A stretch of DNA of 64,000 nucleotides from Candidatus Hodarchaeota archaeon (GCA_016839815.1 JAEOTM010000143.1:26461-90460), one strand, 5' to 3'; positions 26,604 through 35,470 are shown, numbered from the stretch's first letter. The notes: a model not told the origin generated them from the letters alone. Translations and numbers: made by a program.

Positions 26604-26787
26604 TCATTGACAATAAATCTACCTTAATTCGTTAACTTTAGTCGATTAGAAGATATTTTGTACTTGTATGGTTTTTTAATGACAAAAATTGCATTCAAAT
26701 TTTATTTCATTGCACTTATTGTTATTAAAAGATAGTTTGGCTCCATTATAATTGACATCAGAATGAACTTATACCTGTAATAAGAAA

Positions 26788-26800
26788 TATCTATATTTTA
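26788..26800 (+). promoter_or_regulatory. Possible TATA box for gcvPA-gcvPB
   Basis: ATATCTATATTTTA lies about 90 bases before the gcvPA start, in a 281-base spacer that contains no other gene. Several other AT-rich boxes nearby could serve instead. Confidence 0.3.
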
Positions 26801-26884
26801 ATCATTCTTACCAAATGATTTAAATTTGACAGATGATCTAATCTAAAAATGATAAGATCCTCGATTTAGGAGGTACTACCAGTT

Positions 26885-28303
26885 TTGCACTCTATACAGC
26901 ACTTCACTCATCCATTTCTGCCCCAAACCAAATCTCAAATCAAGACCATGTTAAAAACCATGAATATTTCAACAATTGAAGATCTTTATTCGGGAATTCC
27001 CAAAGAATTACGTTTTGAGGGAAAATTAAATCTACCTCAGACTCATTCAGAACAGGAAACATTAAGTAAAATAAGGTCGATACTGGGAAAAAACGAGACT
27101 ACTGACGATTTAACCTCGTTCTTAGGGGCAGGGGTTTATTCACATTATATTCCCTCGGTTGTACCTTCAATTGTGAATCGATCAGAATTTATTACCTCCT
27201 ATACTCCTTACGCCCCTGAAGTCTCACAGGGTATGTTACAGGGTTTGTGGGAATATCAGTCGATGATAGCAGAATTAACACAACTTGACCTAGTAAATTC
27301 ATCTATGTATGATTTTGCGACAGCCTTAGGTGAAGCTGCATTGATGTCAGCACGTGCTACGAAAAAAGGAGTCTTTGTTGTCCCAGATTATTTACAGCCA
27401 GAGAGATTTAGTACTTTAGTGACGTATATGACTGGACCAAATATCAAAATCGTAACTTATCCCTGTGACAAAGATACTGGCCAAGCTGATATGGAAAAAC
27501 TGAAGAGTATTATTGAAGTGAATAACAATAAGATTAGTGGAGTTTATATTGAAAATCCTAATTTTTGGGGAGTAATTGAAGAACAAATTCAACAAATTGG
27601 AGAATTAGCTCATCTACAGAATTCCCTATTTATTATTGGATTTGATCCAATATCATTGGGACTGCTAAAATCACCAGGAGAGTTAGGAGCTGATATAGCA
27701 ATTGGAGACGGACAGTCTTTGGGCCTATCAATGAACTTTGGAGGTCCTCTATTAGGATTATTTGCAGTAAAAAATGACAAAAAATTAGTAAGATCGATGC
27801 CAGGCAGAATTATCGGATTAACGGTTGAGCAGAATTCTACAAATAGAGCGTTTACGATGACCCTCCAAACTCGGGAACAACATATCAGACGAGAACGCGC
27901 CACATCGAATATATGTACAAATAATGCATTATGTGCTCTTACTTCGACTGTTTATTTAAGCTTGCTCGGACCCAAGGGATTAAAAGCATTAGCAGAATCA
28001 TGCCTTGCCAAATCCCACTACTTAGCAGAGAAATTGTCAGCGTTTGATGAGATCTACTCGCCACACTTTGATGGACCTTTTTTCAAAGAATTTGTGTTTA
28101 CTTTGAAATCTCCCTCCCTAATGAAAGATTTCACACCATTTATGAGAGCGAGAGAAATTCTCCCTGGATTCTCTTTGCACAAGAACTTTCCATCATTAGA
28201 AGGGAGTTACCTCGCAAGTGTAACAGAGATGACGACTAGTAAAGATATTGATAGTTTTCTTGAGGCTGTTCAAGAATTCTTTCATGACCATGGAGGAAAA
28301 TAA
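26885..28303 (+). CDS. gcvPA: Glycine dehydrogenase (decarboxylating) subunit 1
   Basis: A 472-residue N-terminal half of the split P-protein. Typical segments are TSFLGAGVYSHYIPSVVP, SEFITSYTPYAPEVSQG, LQGLWEYQSMIAELT and, in the second half, QTREQHIRRERATSNICTN. It lacks the PLP lysine, which sits in subunit 2, as expected for two-subunit P-proteins. It forms a heterotetramer with GcvPB, decarboxylates glycine and passes aminomethyl to GcvH. The start is TTG with a strong AGGAGG about ten bases before it. The stop is one base before the gcvPB start codon. Confidence 0.95.
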   Translation: MHSIQHFTHPFLPQTKSQIKTMLKTMNISTIEDLYSGIPKELRFEGKLNLPQTHSEQETLSKIRSILGKNETTDDLTSFLGAGVYSHYIPSVVPSIVNRSEFITSYTPYAPEVSQGMLQGLWEYQSMIAELTQLDLVNSSMYDFATALGEAALMSARATKKGVFVVPDYLQPERFSTLVTYMTGPNIKIVTYPCDKDTGQADMEKLKSIIEVNNNKISGVYIENPNFWGVIEEQIQQIGELAHLQNSLFIIGFDPISLGLLKSPGELGADIAIGDGQSLGLSMNFGGPLLGLFAVKNDKKLVRSMPGRIIGLTVEQNSTNRAFTMTLQTREQHIRRERATSNICTNNALCALTSTVYLSLLGPKGLKALAESCLAKSHYLAEKLSAFDEIYSPHFDGPFFKEFVFTLKSPSLMKDFTPFMRAREILPGFSLHKNFPSLEGSYLASVTEMTTSKDIDSFLEAVQEFFHDHGGK

Positions 28304-28304
28304 G

Positions 28305-29831
28305 ATGTTTAAACAGAGTAAATGGCCAAAAACTTTGATATTTGAAAAATCGACAAATGGTCGACAGGGTTTCCAAGTACCAAAATTATCCGCTCTGGAA
28401 AATAGCTTGCTGGAAAAGGCCAAAAAATCGCTTCCAAAGAACTTACTCCGTGAAAAATCTCCCAATCTTCCTGAAGCTACAGAACTTGAAGTAGTACGTC
28501 ATTTCACAAGACTCTCTCAAATGAATTACGGAGTTGACACAGGATTTTACCCTCTAGGGAGTTGTACAATGAAGTACAATCCTAAAGTCTGTGATGCAGC
28601 TGCATCAATACCTAATGCTCTAAATGTTCATCCTTATCAACCAGAAGAAAGTATTCAGGGCAACCTACAAATTATGTATGAATTATCGAATTGGTTGGCC
28701 GAACTTTCTGGAATGTCGGGAGTTACTCTACAACCAGCCGCAGGTGCTCATGGAGAATATACTGGTATAATGATTCTTCGAAAATATCATGAAACACAAA
28801 ATAATCAACCAAAAAAATCTGAAATAATTGTACCAGATAGTGCTCATGGTACTAATCCTGCAACCGTTTCAATGTGCGGTTTTAAAACAATTGTAATACC
28901 ATCAGATAACGAAGGTTGTGTAAATATTGAAGCACTTAAGGCTTCTGTTACTGAGAAGACAGCTGGTATGATGCTGACCAATCCAAATACCTTAGGTATT
29001 TTTGAACCCAATATCAAAGAAATTACCAAAATTATCCATGAGGTTGATGGATTAATGTATTATGATGGTGCTAATTTCAACGCTATTATGGGTAAGGTCA
29101 GACCAGGTGATATGGGATTTGATATTGTACATTTCAATCTTCACAAAACCTTTGCTACACCTCATGGAGGTGGAGGCCCTGGTGCTGGTCCTGTAGGAGT
29201 GATATCACGTCTCATTCCATTTCTTCCAGTTCCAACTGTTGCTTACAACTCAATGGATAATGCTTATTATTTCGACTATGAACATTCCCAAACTATAGGG
29301 AAAGTAAGAAGTTATTATGGAAATTTCTCCACATTATTACGAGCTTATACATATATTCTTAGATTAGGACAATCTGGGTTAACACGAGTGTCAGAAATGG
29401 CAAATCTCAATGCAAACTATATGAAAACCCAGTGTGGGAAGATTGAAGGATTTAAGGTTCCTTATGGAGAAAAATCATCCTGTATGCATGAATTCGTTCT
29501 TTCTGCTAGAAAGATCTGTAAGGAGACAGGAATCTCAGCACTAGACATATCAAAATATATACTTGACCATGGTCTTCATCCACCTACAGTATATTTCCCA
29601 TTGATCGTTCCAGAGGCTATGATGATAGAACCAACTGAAACGGAATCAAAAGAAGTCATTGATGACTTTATCGATGTACTACGTGAGGTTTCCAACTTAG
29701 CATATTCGAATAAATCTGATAGAATTCAGAAAGCACCAACAAACACTTCTGTTGGAAGAATTGATGATGTAAAAGCTGCGAGAGAACCAATCATTAGTTA
29801 CCGAATGCTGAAAGAGCTCCAAGAACAGTAA
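28305..29831 (+). CDS. gcvPB: Glycine dehydrogenase (decarboxylating) subunit 2
   Basis: The C-terminal half of the split P-protein, 508 residues from my start. The PLP lysine is in FNLHKTFATPHGGGGPGAG, and other marks are YPLGSCTMKYNPK, GAHGEYTGI and ARKICKETGISALDISKYI. The track begins at 28248 inside gcvPA; the ATG at 28305 with GGAGGA eight bases upstream is clearly better and gives the family N-terminus MFKQSKWPKTLIFE. It works with GcvPA, GcvH (37052) and GcvT (50107), all in the window but in separate places. Confidence 0.95.
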   Translation: MFKQSKWPKTLIFEKSTNGRQGFQVPKLSALENSLLEKAKKSLPKNLLREKSPNLPEATELEVVRHFTRLSQMNYGVDTGFYPLGSCTMKYNPKVCDAAASIPNALNVHPYQPEESIQGNLQIMYELSNWLAELSGMSGVTLQPAAGAHGEYTGIMILRKYHETQNNQPKKSEIIVPDSAHGTNPATVSMCGFKTIVIPSDNEGCVNIEALKASVTEKTAGMMLTNPNTLGIFEPNIKEITKIIHEVDGLMYYDGANFNAIMGKVRPGDMGFDIVHFNLHKTFATPHGGGGPGAGPVGVISRLIPFLPVPTVAYNSMDNAYYFDYEHSQTIGKVRSYYGNFSTLLRAYTYILRLGQSGLTRVSEMANLNANYMKTQCGKIEGFKVPYGEKSSCMHEFVLSARKICKETGISALDISKYILDHGLHPPTVYFPLIVPEAMMIEPTETESKEVIDDFIDVLREVSNLAYSNKSDRIQKAPTNTSVGRIDDVKAAREPIISYRMLKELQEQ

Positions 29832-29852
29832 AAGTGCCCAGATTTGGATCTT

Positions 29853-30503
29853 TTATGGTTTTTTAGTTACGATCGAAGATTTATGCTCAAGAATTTCTTT
29901 GAATGTCTCTACTAATTGAAGTCGATTTAATGCGAGAGTTACATCTCCACGAGTTCTCTCTGTTAGATTTCGCACAAAATCAGTTTTTTTTCGGAGATTA
30001 TATGTTAGACTATCAGGAAAATCGATTGTAAGTAATAACGTGTATAGGTCATCCATAAGATCTAATGCACTAACTACAATTTCAATATCATCTTCCTTTC
30101 TTAGAGTGTCTAAAACAACACGTCGTAATTCACCCACGAAATCAGTAATACCATGGATGTATCCCAAATATGGGATTTGTAAATCGGTATAAGTGGGAAA
30201 AGGAGTTTGAGTGAGAAAAGAATGAAGAAAAACAGCCTCAGCATATTCTTGATTGCATGTTAATATCATCCCAAACCGTATTTGATCCATTTGGTTTGAT
30301 AGTTCATTAATTTCAATAATTAGCGCTTTATTCTCGGAGATTAACTTTTCAGCTTCTTGGAGATCACCCCGATGTAAGTACTTGATTGCGTGAGATGATT
30401 TCTGAACAGATAATCGAGAGAGGGATAATATTTTCTCACGAACATCATTTGCTTTGGTTAACTCCCCACAAATTTCATTAAATATTGTTTGCAATTCTTC
30501 CAT
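29853..30503 (-). CDS. Translin family protein
   Basis: A 216-residue all-helical protein of the translin/TRAX family. Recognisable parts are REKILSLSRLSVQKSSHAIKYLHRG in the first helices, YLGYIHGITDFVGELRR (matching the family YLxGxxDLxGELxR) and VVSALDLMDDLYTLLLTIDFPDSL near the end. Archaeal translins form octameric baskets that bind or cut small RNAs, and eukaryotic translin-TRAX (C3PO) also matures tRNA 5' leaders. Here the gene lies just downstream of tRNA-Leu (30 bases) on the same strand, which fits but does not prove an RNA role. The acidic catalytic triad of TRAX was not confirmed. Confidence 0.85.
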   Translation of the reverse strand: MEELQTIFNEICGELTKANDVREKILSLSRLSVQKSSHAIKYLHRGDLQEAEKLISENKALIIEINELSNQMDQIRFGMILTCNQEYAEAVFLHSFLTQTPFPTYTDLQIPYLGYIHGITDFVGELRRVVLDTLRKEDDIEIVVSALDLMDDLYTLLLTIDFPDSLTYNLRKKTDFVRNLTERTRGDVTLALNRLQLVETFKEILEHKSSIVTKKP

Positions 30504-30532
30504 AAATTTTCACTGGAATCCTAAGATAAAAA

Positions 30533-30617
30533 TGCGGGGGGTGAGATTTGAACTCACGAACGCCTATGCGACTGGATCCTAAGTCCAGCTCCTTTGACCT
30601 GGCTGGGAAACCCCCGC
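30533..30617 (-). tRNA. tRNA-Leu (anticodon TAG)
   Basis: Folded by eye. The acceptor GCGGGGG pairs with CCCCCGC, with A as discriminator. The anticodon arm is CTGGA-CTTAGGA-TCCAG, giving TAG; there is a long variable arm and a T arm GTGAG-TTCAAAT-CTCAC. CCA is not encoded. It starts seven bases after the ATPase F stop codon, so it is probably part of the same transcript. Confidence 0.95.
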
Positions 30618-30624
30618 ATCCACA

Positions 30625-30939
30625 TCAAAATTCTAATTTGATGCCAACTGCTTGTCGTATTAATTCTGCAACAGGATCTTTTGAACCTTTCACCTGTGAT
30701 GGAATTTCAAGTATAACTGGATATAAATTCTTTGCCATATAATTGCTAATTGGTTGATGATTTCCCTCTGCAATTTTTGAAGTGATTAGAATAATACTTA
30801 CATCCTCCCGTTGCCATAAATCGGTTAGTATCGATAATGCAGTTCTTTCTGTTTCATCTTCGATAGGATAAATTTCACCAACCCCTGCAAGTTTAAGCCA
30901 TGAACACGTCTCTGGGTCACCAACAGCGGCAATATTCAT
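30625..30939 (-). CDS. atpF: A/V-type ATP synthase subunit F
   Basis: A 104-residue subunit of the central stalk. MNIAAVGDPETCSWLKLAGVGEIYP matches the start of subunit F (GDxxTxxGFxLAGV), and ISIILITSKIAEG-like text (VSIILITSKIAEGN) matches the ITxxxA segment; VILEIPSQVKGSKD is the family end. It modulates coupling between the catalytic head and rotor. It is 13 bases downstream of subunit H and seven bases upstream of tRNA-Leu. Subunits A, B, C, D, I and K are not in the window. Confidence 0.92.
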   Translation of the reverse strand: MNIAAVGDPETCSWLKLAGVGEIYPIEDETERTALSILTDLWQREDVSIILITSKIAEGNHQPISNYMAKNLYPVILEIPSQVKGSKDPVAELIRQAVGIKLEF

Positions 30940-30952
30940 AACTTTTCACTTC

Positions 30953-31267
30953 CTAACTATCTAAAATCAACTTCAAAACAGTTTCAATAGCTTCTTGTTT
31001 ATTATTTACTACTTTCTCTTTCAAAGCTGATTCTTTTGCTTGAAAATCAGTCATTAGTTCATTTTTTTTACCAGTAATTTTACCTTGAATAGCTGATTGC
31101 GAATCCTCTTCACTACTTTTTTTTATAACCACTGATTCTTGTAATAATCGCTTTGCAGATTCTTTAGCACGGGAAATAACCGCTTTTGATTCAACGGTTG
31201 CTTCCTGTACGATAACTTCAGCTTTCTTTTCCGCGTCCCGAATGAGATGTAAAAGGTCACCAGCCAT
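30953..31267 (-). CDS. A/V-type ATP synthase peripheral-stalk subunit H/G
   Basis: A 104-residue, nearly all-helical coiled-coil protein: LLHLIRDAEKKAEVIVQEATVESK, ISRAKESAKRLLQESVV and so on, rich in Ala, Glu and Lys with a right-handed heptad/hendecad pattern. This is typical of AhaH/subunit G, which pairs with subunit E to form the peripheral stator; subunit E is coded at 45347. It sits between tRNA-Val (31 bases upstream) and atpF. Assignment rests on composition plus the adjacent atpF. Confidence 0.8.
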   Translation of the reverse strand: MAGDLLHLIRDAEKKAEVIVQEATVESKAVISRAKESAKRLLQESVVIKKSSEEDSQSAIQGKITGKKNELMTDFQAKESALKEKVVNNKQEAIETVLKLILDS

Positions 31268-31298
31268 TTAAAATGCCTCATAATTTCTATAGGAAGAA

Positions 31299-31372
31299 TG
31301 GGCCGGAGCAGATTTGAACTGCCGACTTCCACCTTGTAAGGGTGGCGTCATACCGGGCTAGACCACCGGCCC
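31299..31372 (-). tRNA. tRNA-Val (anticodon TAC)
   Basis: Acceptor GGGCCGG pairs with CCGGCCC, with discriminator A. The anticodon arm is CCACC-CTTACAA-GGTGG, giving TAC. The T arm is GGCAG-TTCAAAT-CTGCT. No intron and no encoded CCA. It is the first element of a minus-strand run with ATPase H, ATPase F and tRNA-Leu. Confidence 0.95.
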
Positions 31373-31470
31373 AAATGAAAAAACTCCTTATTTGTATGGT
31401 AATTCTAAATTTATTTAATATTTTTGAGAAGTCTTTTTAATTCAAAATACTCTTTTATTTTTGAGAGATT

Positions 31471-32523
31471 ATGGGAACACAAATAGGGCAATTATTCACA
31501 AGTAGCCGTCAAGTTATTTCTATAGATGCTTTATCTGGCAAAAAAATTGGATTTGATGCTTATAATACTATCTATGCCTTTCTAGCGAGGATTAGAGATA
31601 AATCTACTGGGGGAGGTTATTTTACTGATTCAGATGGAAATGTTACTAGTCATTTGATAGGATTATTTCCCAGGCTCATTCATTTTCTAATCTATGATGT
31701 GAAACCAATATTTATCTTTGATGGTAAACCTCCTGAATTCAAAAAATCAGAAATAATCACACGGAAAGAGAGGAAGAGGGATGCAAAGTTAAAGCGAGAG
31801 GTGGCAATTGCTGCTGGAGATATGGAAGAGGCATCAAAACATGCACAGGCTACATCCCGAATTACACCAGATATTTTAGATGACACAAAGCAATTACTTC
31901 GCTACCTGGGCATTCCAATCGTAAAAGCTCCTTCAGAAGCGGAAGCACAGGGTGCATTAATGACAGATAAGGGATTAATTAGCGCAATGGCATCTCAAGA
32001 CTATGATTCCTTTTTATTTGGGTGTCCAACAGTTATCCGCAACCTTGGAGTATCACAAAGGCGGAAAATTCCAAACCAACAGCGATTTGTTGAAGTAAAA
32101 ACAGAACAGATTCATCTAAATCAGCTACTTTCTGAAATGCAACTTAAAGATAGAACTCAGTTAATTCTGGTTGGATTACTTGTAGGTACTGACTACAATC
32201 CAAAGGGGATTAAAGGGATAGGCCCAAAAACTGCTTTAAAGCTAGTTCACAAGTACCCGAATTTTACTTCTTTATTTACATATCTCGAAGCACAGTATGA
32301 CATTGATGAGATTTTTCCTTATCCTATGCAAGAACTCCTCAATTACTTTCTAAAACCAGAAGTAGAGGAAAGTATCGAGATTTCCTTTGATAGTGCAAAG
32401 CCTAAGAAAGTAGAAGAATTTTTAGTTGAGGAACGTGGATTTAAACAGGAACGAATTCAAAAGCAAATCAAAGCTTTGAAGAGGATCACCAGTCAAAACA
32501 CGCTTGATAAATTTTTTAGTTAA
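31471..32523 (+). CDS. fen: Flap endonuclease 1
   Basis: A 350-residue FEN1/Rad2-family nuclease that removes 5' flaps in Okazaki fragment maturation and repair. The N region has KKIGFDAYNTIYAF and PIFIFDGKPPEFK (metal Asp residues), the internal region has KAPSEAEAQGALM (two Glu) and ASQDYDSFLFG (two Asp), and the helix-two-turn-helix is GIKGIGPKTALKLV. The C-terminal SQNTLDKFFS is a clear PIP box for binding PCNA. The second residue is Gly, as in FEN1 enzymes. It overlaps the convergent PCMT gene by four bases. Confidence 0.96.
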   Translation: MGTQIGQLFTSSRQVISIDALSGKKIGFDAYNTIYAFLARIRDKSTGGGYFTDSDGNVTSHLIGLFPRLIHFLIYDVKPIFIFDGKPPEFKKSEIITRKERKRDAKLKREVAIAAGDMEEASKHAQATSRITPDILDDTKQLLRYLGIPIVKAPSEAEAQGALMTDKGLISAMASQDYDSFLFGCPTVIRNLGVSQRRKIPNQQRFVEVKTEQIHLNQLLSEMQLKDRTQLILVGLLVGTDYNPKGIKGIGPKTALKLVHKYPNFTSLFTYLEAQYDIDEIFPYPMQELLNYFLKPEVEESIEISFDSAKPKKVEEFLVEERGFKQERIQKQIKALKRITSQNTLDKFFS

Positions 32524-33188
32524 ATACCAAATTTTCCCCTAAGAGGTACAAAAGCAACAGATGATAGCGCTTCTTGAGAGTATTCTGTCTCAGATGTCTT
32601 TCTAAATTTGGTCATAACTTGCCACATCCTTGGTGTTCCAACAGGCATAACTAAAATCCCTCCTATTCGTAGTTGGTTGAAAAGCGGAGGCGGTAATTCG
32701 GGTCCAGCTGCAGTGAGAATTATTCGATCATATGGAGAGGCTTCCTCAAAACCAAGTGTTCCGTCGCCTGAAATAACGGTCACTCGTTTTTCAAATCCCG
32801 TTTCTTCCATGTTCTTTCGTGCAAATTCTACTAATTCTGGGACAATTTCGAGGGAATAAACATGACCAGTCAATTCAGATGATGTAATAGCTGCTGCTAT
32901 TAAAGCAGCTTGATATCCTGAACCAGCACCAACTTCTAAAACTTTCAGTCCTGGTTCGAGCTCTAAATATTCCAGGATCATTATAGTCATATGTGGAGCT
33001 GAAATTGTTTGCCCTGTTTTCATGAGTGGTAAGGGATGGTCTGAATATGCTGAAGATCGATAATTTGCCGGAAGAAAACTTTCTCTTGGTACTTCCCTAA
33101 AAGCTTCGAATGCTAATTCATCTTTTACAAGTCCCCTTACCCGGTAATTTTGAATCAATCTATCTTTTTCCGCTTGGAGAGTAGACAT
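32520..33188 (-). CDS. pcm: Protein-L-isoaspartate O-methyltransferase
   Basis: A 222-residue SAM-dependent enzyme that repairs isoaspartyl residues. The family start FREVPRESFLPANYRSSAYSD is followed by LPLMKTGQTISAPHMTIMI, motif I LEVGAGSGYQAALIA and post-motif PYDRIILTAAGPELP. Length and order are normal. It lies 30 bases downstream of trm5 on the same strand, and its 3' end overlaps that of FEN1 by four bases. Confidence 0.94.
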   Translation of the reverse strand: MSTLQAEKDRLIQNYRVRGLVKDELAFEAFREVPRESFLPANYRSSAYSDHPLPLMKTGQTISAPHMTIMILEYLELEPGLKVLEVGAGSGYQAALIAAAITSSELTGHVYSLEIVPELVEFARKNMEETGFEKRVTVISGDGTLGFEEASPYDRIILTAAGPELPPPLFNQLRIGGILVMPVGTPRMWQVMTKFRKTSETEYSQEALSSVAFVPLRGKFGI

Positions 33189-33218
33189 CGATTCTTTACT
33201 CCTTTAGGTCTTGAGAAA

Positions 33219-34286
33219 TCAACCATTCTTAAGTATGTTTAAGTCAACATTCATCTGAACTTTGGATGGAGAAACCTCTCTTCCAACACGACATGTAAGT
33301 ATTTCATAATCACATTTTTTCCCCAATTGCTTCGATATTAATGCACTAATAAATTCATCTGGTTTATCCATTTTTCTGATAAATTGATAAAAAGTAATGA
33401 TTCCTCCATTCTTAACAAGATTCATCGAATATTCTAAATATTCAATCGAACTGTCAGGTAAATTCATAATAATCCTATCAAAGTAATTTTTGATTCCAAA
33501 AATACTTCCAGCGTCACCAATAATTGGAATAATTGTACCATTGAGTTTATTTCGGTTTATACTGGTAGTAAGATTCTGAATCGCATAGGGATTGATGTCT
33601 ACTGCGATACTTGTACAATTCGTAGCTTTAGCACAATGTAAAGAAAAAGGCCCCACTCCAGCAAATAGATCTAATATTCGATCTCCCGATTTTACTTCCT
33701 TAGATAGACGCCGGTGTTCTTCAGCAAGACGGGGATTGAAATAAGCTCTTTGTAAATCTACTTTTATTAATACTCCGTATTCTTTATGCCAACTTTCAAA
33801 TTTTTTTTCCCCAGCCAAATGTTCTATCGGAAAAATTCTATTTATTCCTTCTGTAATATCAGATTTATTCAGTACAGATGTAATCTTAGGATAAGAGTTT
33901 AATATTTCATTTCCTACTTGGATTCGGAACTCTCTAGTAGTTTTTTGGGGATCCAATCGTAATAATCCAATCTCCCCTATTTGATCAAATTTAATGGAGA
34001 TTTCATTCCATGGTTCGTTAGGAAAAGAAGATCTCAATTTATCTATTACTTTAGGTTTGAGATTCTCTTCTGGAAAGTCAAAATAATCCAATTGGTATTC
34101 ATAATCCTTTAGGATTTTTGTTATATTTGATGAATCAGTAATTGGAAAATAAACATAATTGTGATTCCTGATTATCTTCTTTGTCTTTGACAGTAAACCC
34201 GCTTTTATTAACTGGAGACGAGAATTTTCTGCTTGAATACGAGGAAGTTTTACTCCCAAAGAAGGATTTTCATTTATGAGCTTCAT
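33219..34286 (-). CDS. trm5: tRNA (guanine37-N1)-methyltransferase Trm5
   Basis: A 355-residue class I methyltransferase. The SAM motif is ILDLFAGVGPFSLHCAKA and the acidic loop AVDINPYAIQNL; the catalytic motif IIMNLPDSSIEYL (NLP) is typical of Trm5, and the N-terminal part includes a D1-like region and DYFDFPEENLKPK. It makes m1G37, needed to prevent +1 frameshifting, and in archaea is also the first step to wyosine. A TATA-like CTTATAAAAA lies about 35 bases upstream. It is followed by pcm. Confidence 0.92.
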   Translation of the reverse strand: MKLINENPSLGVKLPRIQAENSRLQLIKAGLLSKTKKIIRNHNYVYFPITDSSNITKILKDYEYQLDYFDFPEENLKPKVIDKLRSSFPNEPWNEISIKFDQIGEIGLLRLDPQKTTREFRIQVGNEILNSYPKITSVLNKSDITEGINRIFPIEHLAGEKKFESWHKEYGVLIKVDLQRAYFNPRLAEEHRRLSKEVKSGDRILDLFAGVGPFSLHCAKATNCTSIAVDINPYAIQNLTTSINRNKLNGTIIPIIGDAGSIFGIKNYFDRIIMNLPDSSIEYLEYSMNLVKNGGIITFYQFIRKMDKPDEFISALISKQLGKKCDYEILTCRVGREVSPSKVQMNVDLNILKNG

Positions 34287-34319
34287 CTCCTAAATTGCAT
34301 GATTTTCGATTTACTGCAT

Positions 34320-34330
34320 TTTTATAAGGC
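34320..34330 (-). promoter_or_regulatory. Likely TATA box of trm5
   Basis: On the minus strand this reads GCCTTATAAAAA, about 35-45 bases before the trm5 ATG, which suits a leaderless or short-leader archaeal promoter. Confidence 0.4.
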
Positions 34331-34397
34331 AATGTTGAGCAAAATCCTCTACTAAATCTTAGATTAAGATAGAAGTGCATCAATAAATTTTTTTTAA

Positions 34398-34532
34398 CGG
34401 GCGCAGAGGGACTTGAACCCCCGACCAATGGGTCTCTCTAAAAGAATTCATTGATATTTTTAATTAGAAGTAAAATATTTACTAAATCCTTTTTTAAGAG
34501 CCCACCGCTCTACCTTGCTGAGCTATGCGCCC
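34398..34532 (-). tRNA. tRNA-Lys (anticodon CTT) with a 61-base intron
   Basis: Exon 1 is 34532-34495, intron 34494-34434 and exon 2 34433-34398. The acceptor GGGCGCA pairs with TGCGCCC, with discriminator G; the spliced anticodon arm is GTGGG-CTCTTAA-CCCAT. The intron sits at the canonical 37/38 position. The bulge-helix-bulge is clear: central helix CTCT/AGAG, 3-base bulges TAA and AGA, and outer stem AAAAG/CTTTT on the intron side. No CCA is encoded. Confidence 0.95.
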
Positions 34533-34560
34533 TTTTACTTTCGTTTTATTCGTTTTAATA

Positions 34561-34574
34561 GAAAATATAAAAAT
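34561..34574 (-). promoter_or_regulatory. Likely TATA box of tRNA-Lys
   Basis: The minus strand reads TTTTTATATTTTC, centred about 35 bases before the mature tRNA 5' end, in the expected place for an archaeal tRNA promoter. Confidence 0.5.
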
Positions 34575-34696
34575 TCTAGGTATATTCCTGAAAATTACTC
34601 ACACTCTTACGATAAATTAACCCTAGAGGGTGGTTATTATTCAAATCCCTTTAGGTAGTCACATTTACTCAGAATCAAGTAAGTATATTAGATATC

Positions 34697-34715
34697 GTGT
34701 AAATAGGTGTAAATA
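34697..34715 (+). promoter_or_regulatory. Tandem direct repeat before ribK, candidate operator
   Basis: GTGTAAATA occurs twice with a period of ten bases, one helical turn, between a TATA-like GTATATTA (34683-34690) and the ribK start at 34736. That position suits a repressor site. RibK itself carries a winged helix and related archaeal proteins regulate their own genes, but binding here is inference. Confidence 0.35.
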
Positions 34716-34735
34716 CCGATAGGAGAGTATTAAGC

Positions 34736-35449
34736 TTGAGTACTGTTCCAAAACGTTCTAAAAACAATATATTTACCTATCTAGACATACTTATTGCACT
34801 CGGTAAAATGGGTGGAGGTAGACGACTTGTAACGTGTACAACTTCCGAATTAGGGAGCTCTATCGGAATATCTCAACAATCAACGTCACGAAAACTAGTA
34901 GAAATGGAGAATATGAACTTAATTGTTAGAAAGTATTCTCAAAGGGGAAATTCTATCAAGATTACTCCAGAGGGGATTGCTAGTCTTGAACAAGTATTTA
35001 CAGAATTGTGGATGATTCTTACGACGAGTGGACGGGAAATATCAGAAAAAATAGTCTTACGAGGCAAAGTAATTACTGGTATGGCTGAAGGAGCATATTA
35101 TATGGGTCAAAAAGCTTATCAAGATCAATTCTCTATGATCCTTGACTTCACTCCTTTCCCAGGAACTTTAAATTTGCAGATATTAGATGAAGATACTATT
35201 CAGAATTTTGAGCGATTATTACGACTTCCTGGAAAATTTATTTCTGGTTTTAAAGATGGAGATCGTGTGTTTGGTAAAGTGTTCATATGGCCTACATTTA
35301 TTTTATTAAATGGAAAAAAAATCCCTGCAGCGATAGTACGTCCTGAAAGAACCCATCACACAAATCAAATTGAATTAATATCCCCAGATCATATCAAGGA
35401 GAAGTATGGAGTCAAAGATGGGGATGAATTAGAAATTATTCTTGAATAG
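34736..35449 (+). CDS. ribK: CTP-dependent riboflavin kinase with N-terminal winged helix
   Basis: A 237-residue protein. Residues 10-95 form a winged-helix DNA-binding domain (TTSELGSSIGISQQSTSRKLVEM is the helix-turn-helix). Residues 105-237 are the archaeal riboflavin kinase: GKVITGMAEGAYYMGQKAY, then DFTPFPGTLNLQIL, with TFILLNGKKIPAAIVRPERTHH and the end LRxxYxVKDGDELEI-like part. It converts riboflavin to FMN using CTP. This fusion is known in other archaea as a bifunctional kinase and regulator. The start is TTG. It is convergent with ribL, the next step of FAD synthesis. Confidence 0.92.
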   Translation: MSTVPKRSKNNIFTYLDILIALGKMGGGRRLVTCTTSELGSSIGISQQSTSRKLVEMENMNLIVRKYSQRGNSIKITPEGIASLEQVFTELWMILTTSGREISEKIVLRGKVITGMAEGAYYMGQKAYQDQFSMILDFTPFPGTLNLQILDEDTIQNFERLLRLPGKFISGFKDGDRVFGKVFIWPTFILLNGKKIPAAIVRPERTHHTNQIELISPDHIKEKYGVKDGDELEIILE

Positions 35450-35470
35450 ATATTCTATTAACACTGGCAT

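Noticed and set aside
28248-28304. Upstream start for gcvPB inside gcvPA
   Set aside because: The ATG at 28305 has a good ribosome binding site and gives the family N-terminus; the extension overlaps gcvPA by 56 bases.
30548-30742. 64-residue plus-strand ORF
   Set aside because: It spans the tRNA-Leu and the end of ATPase F on the opposite strand.
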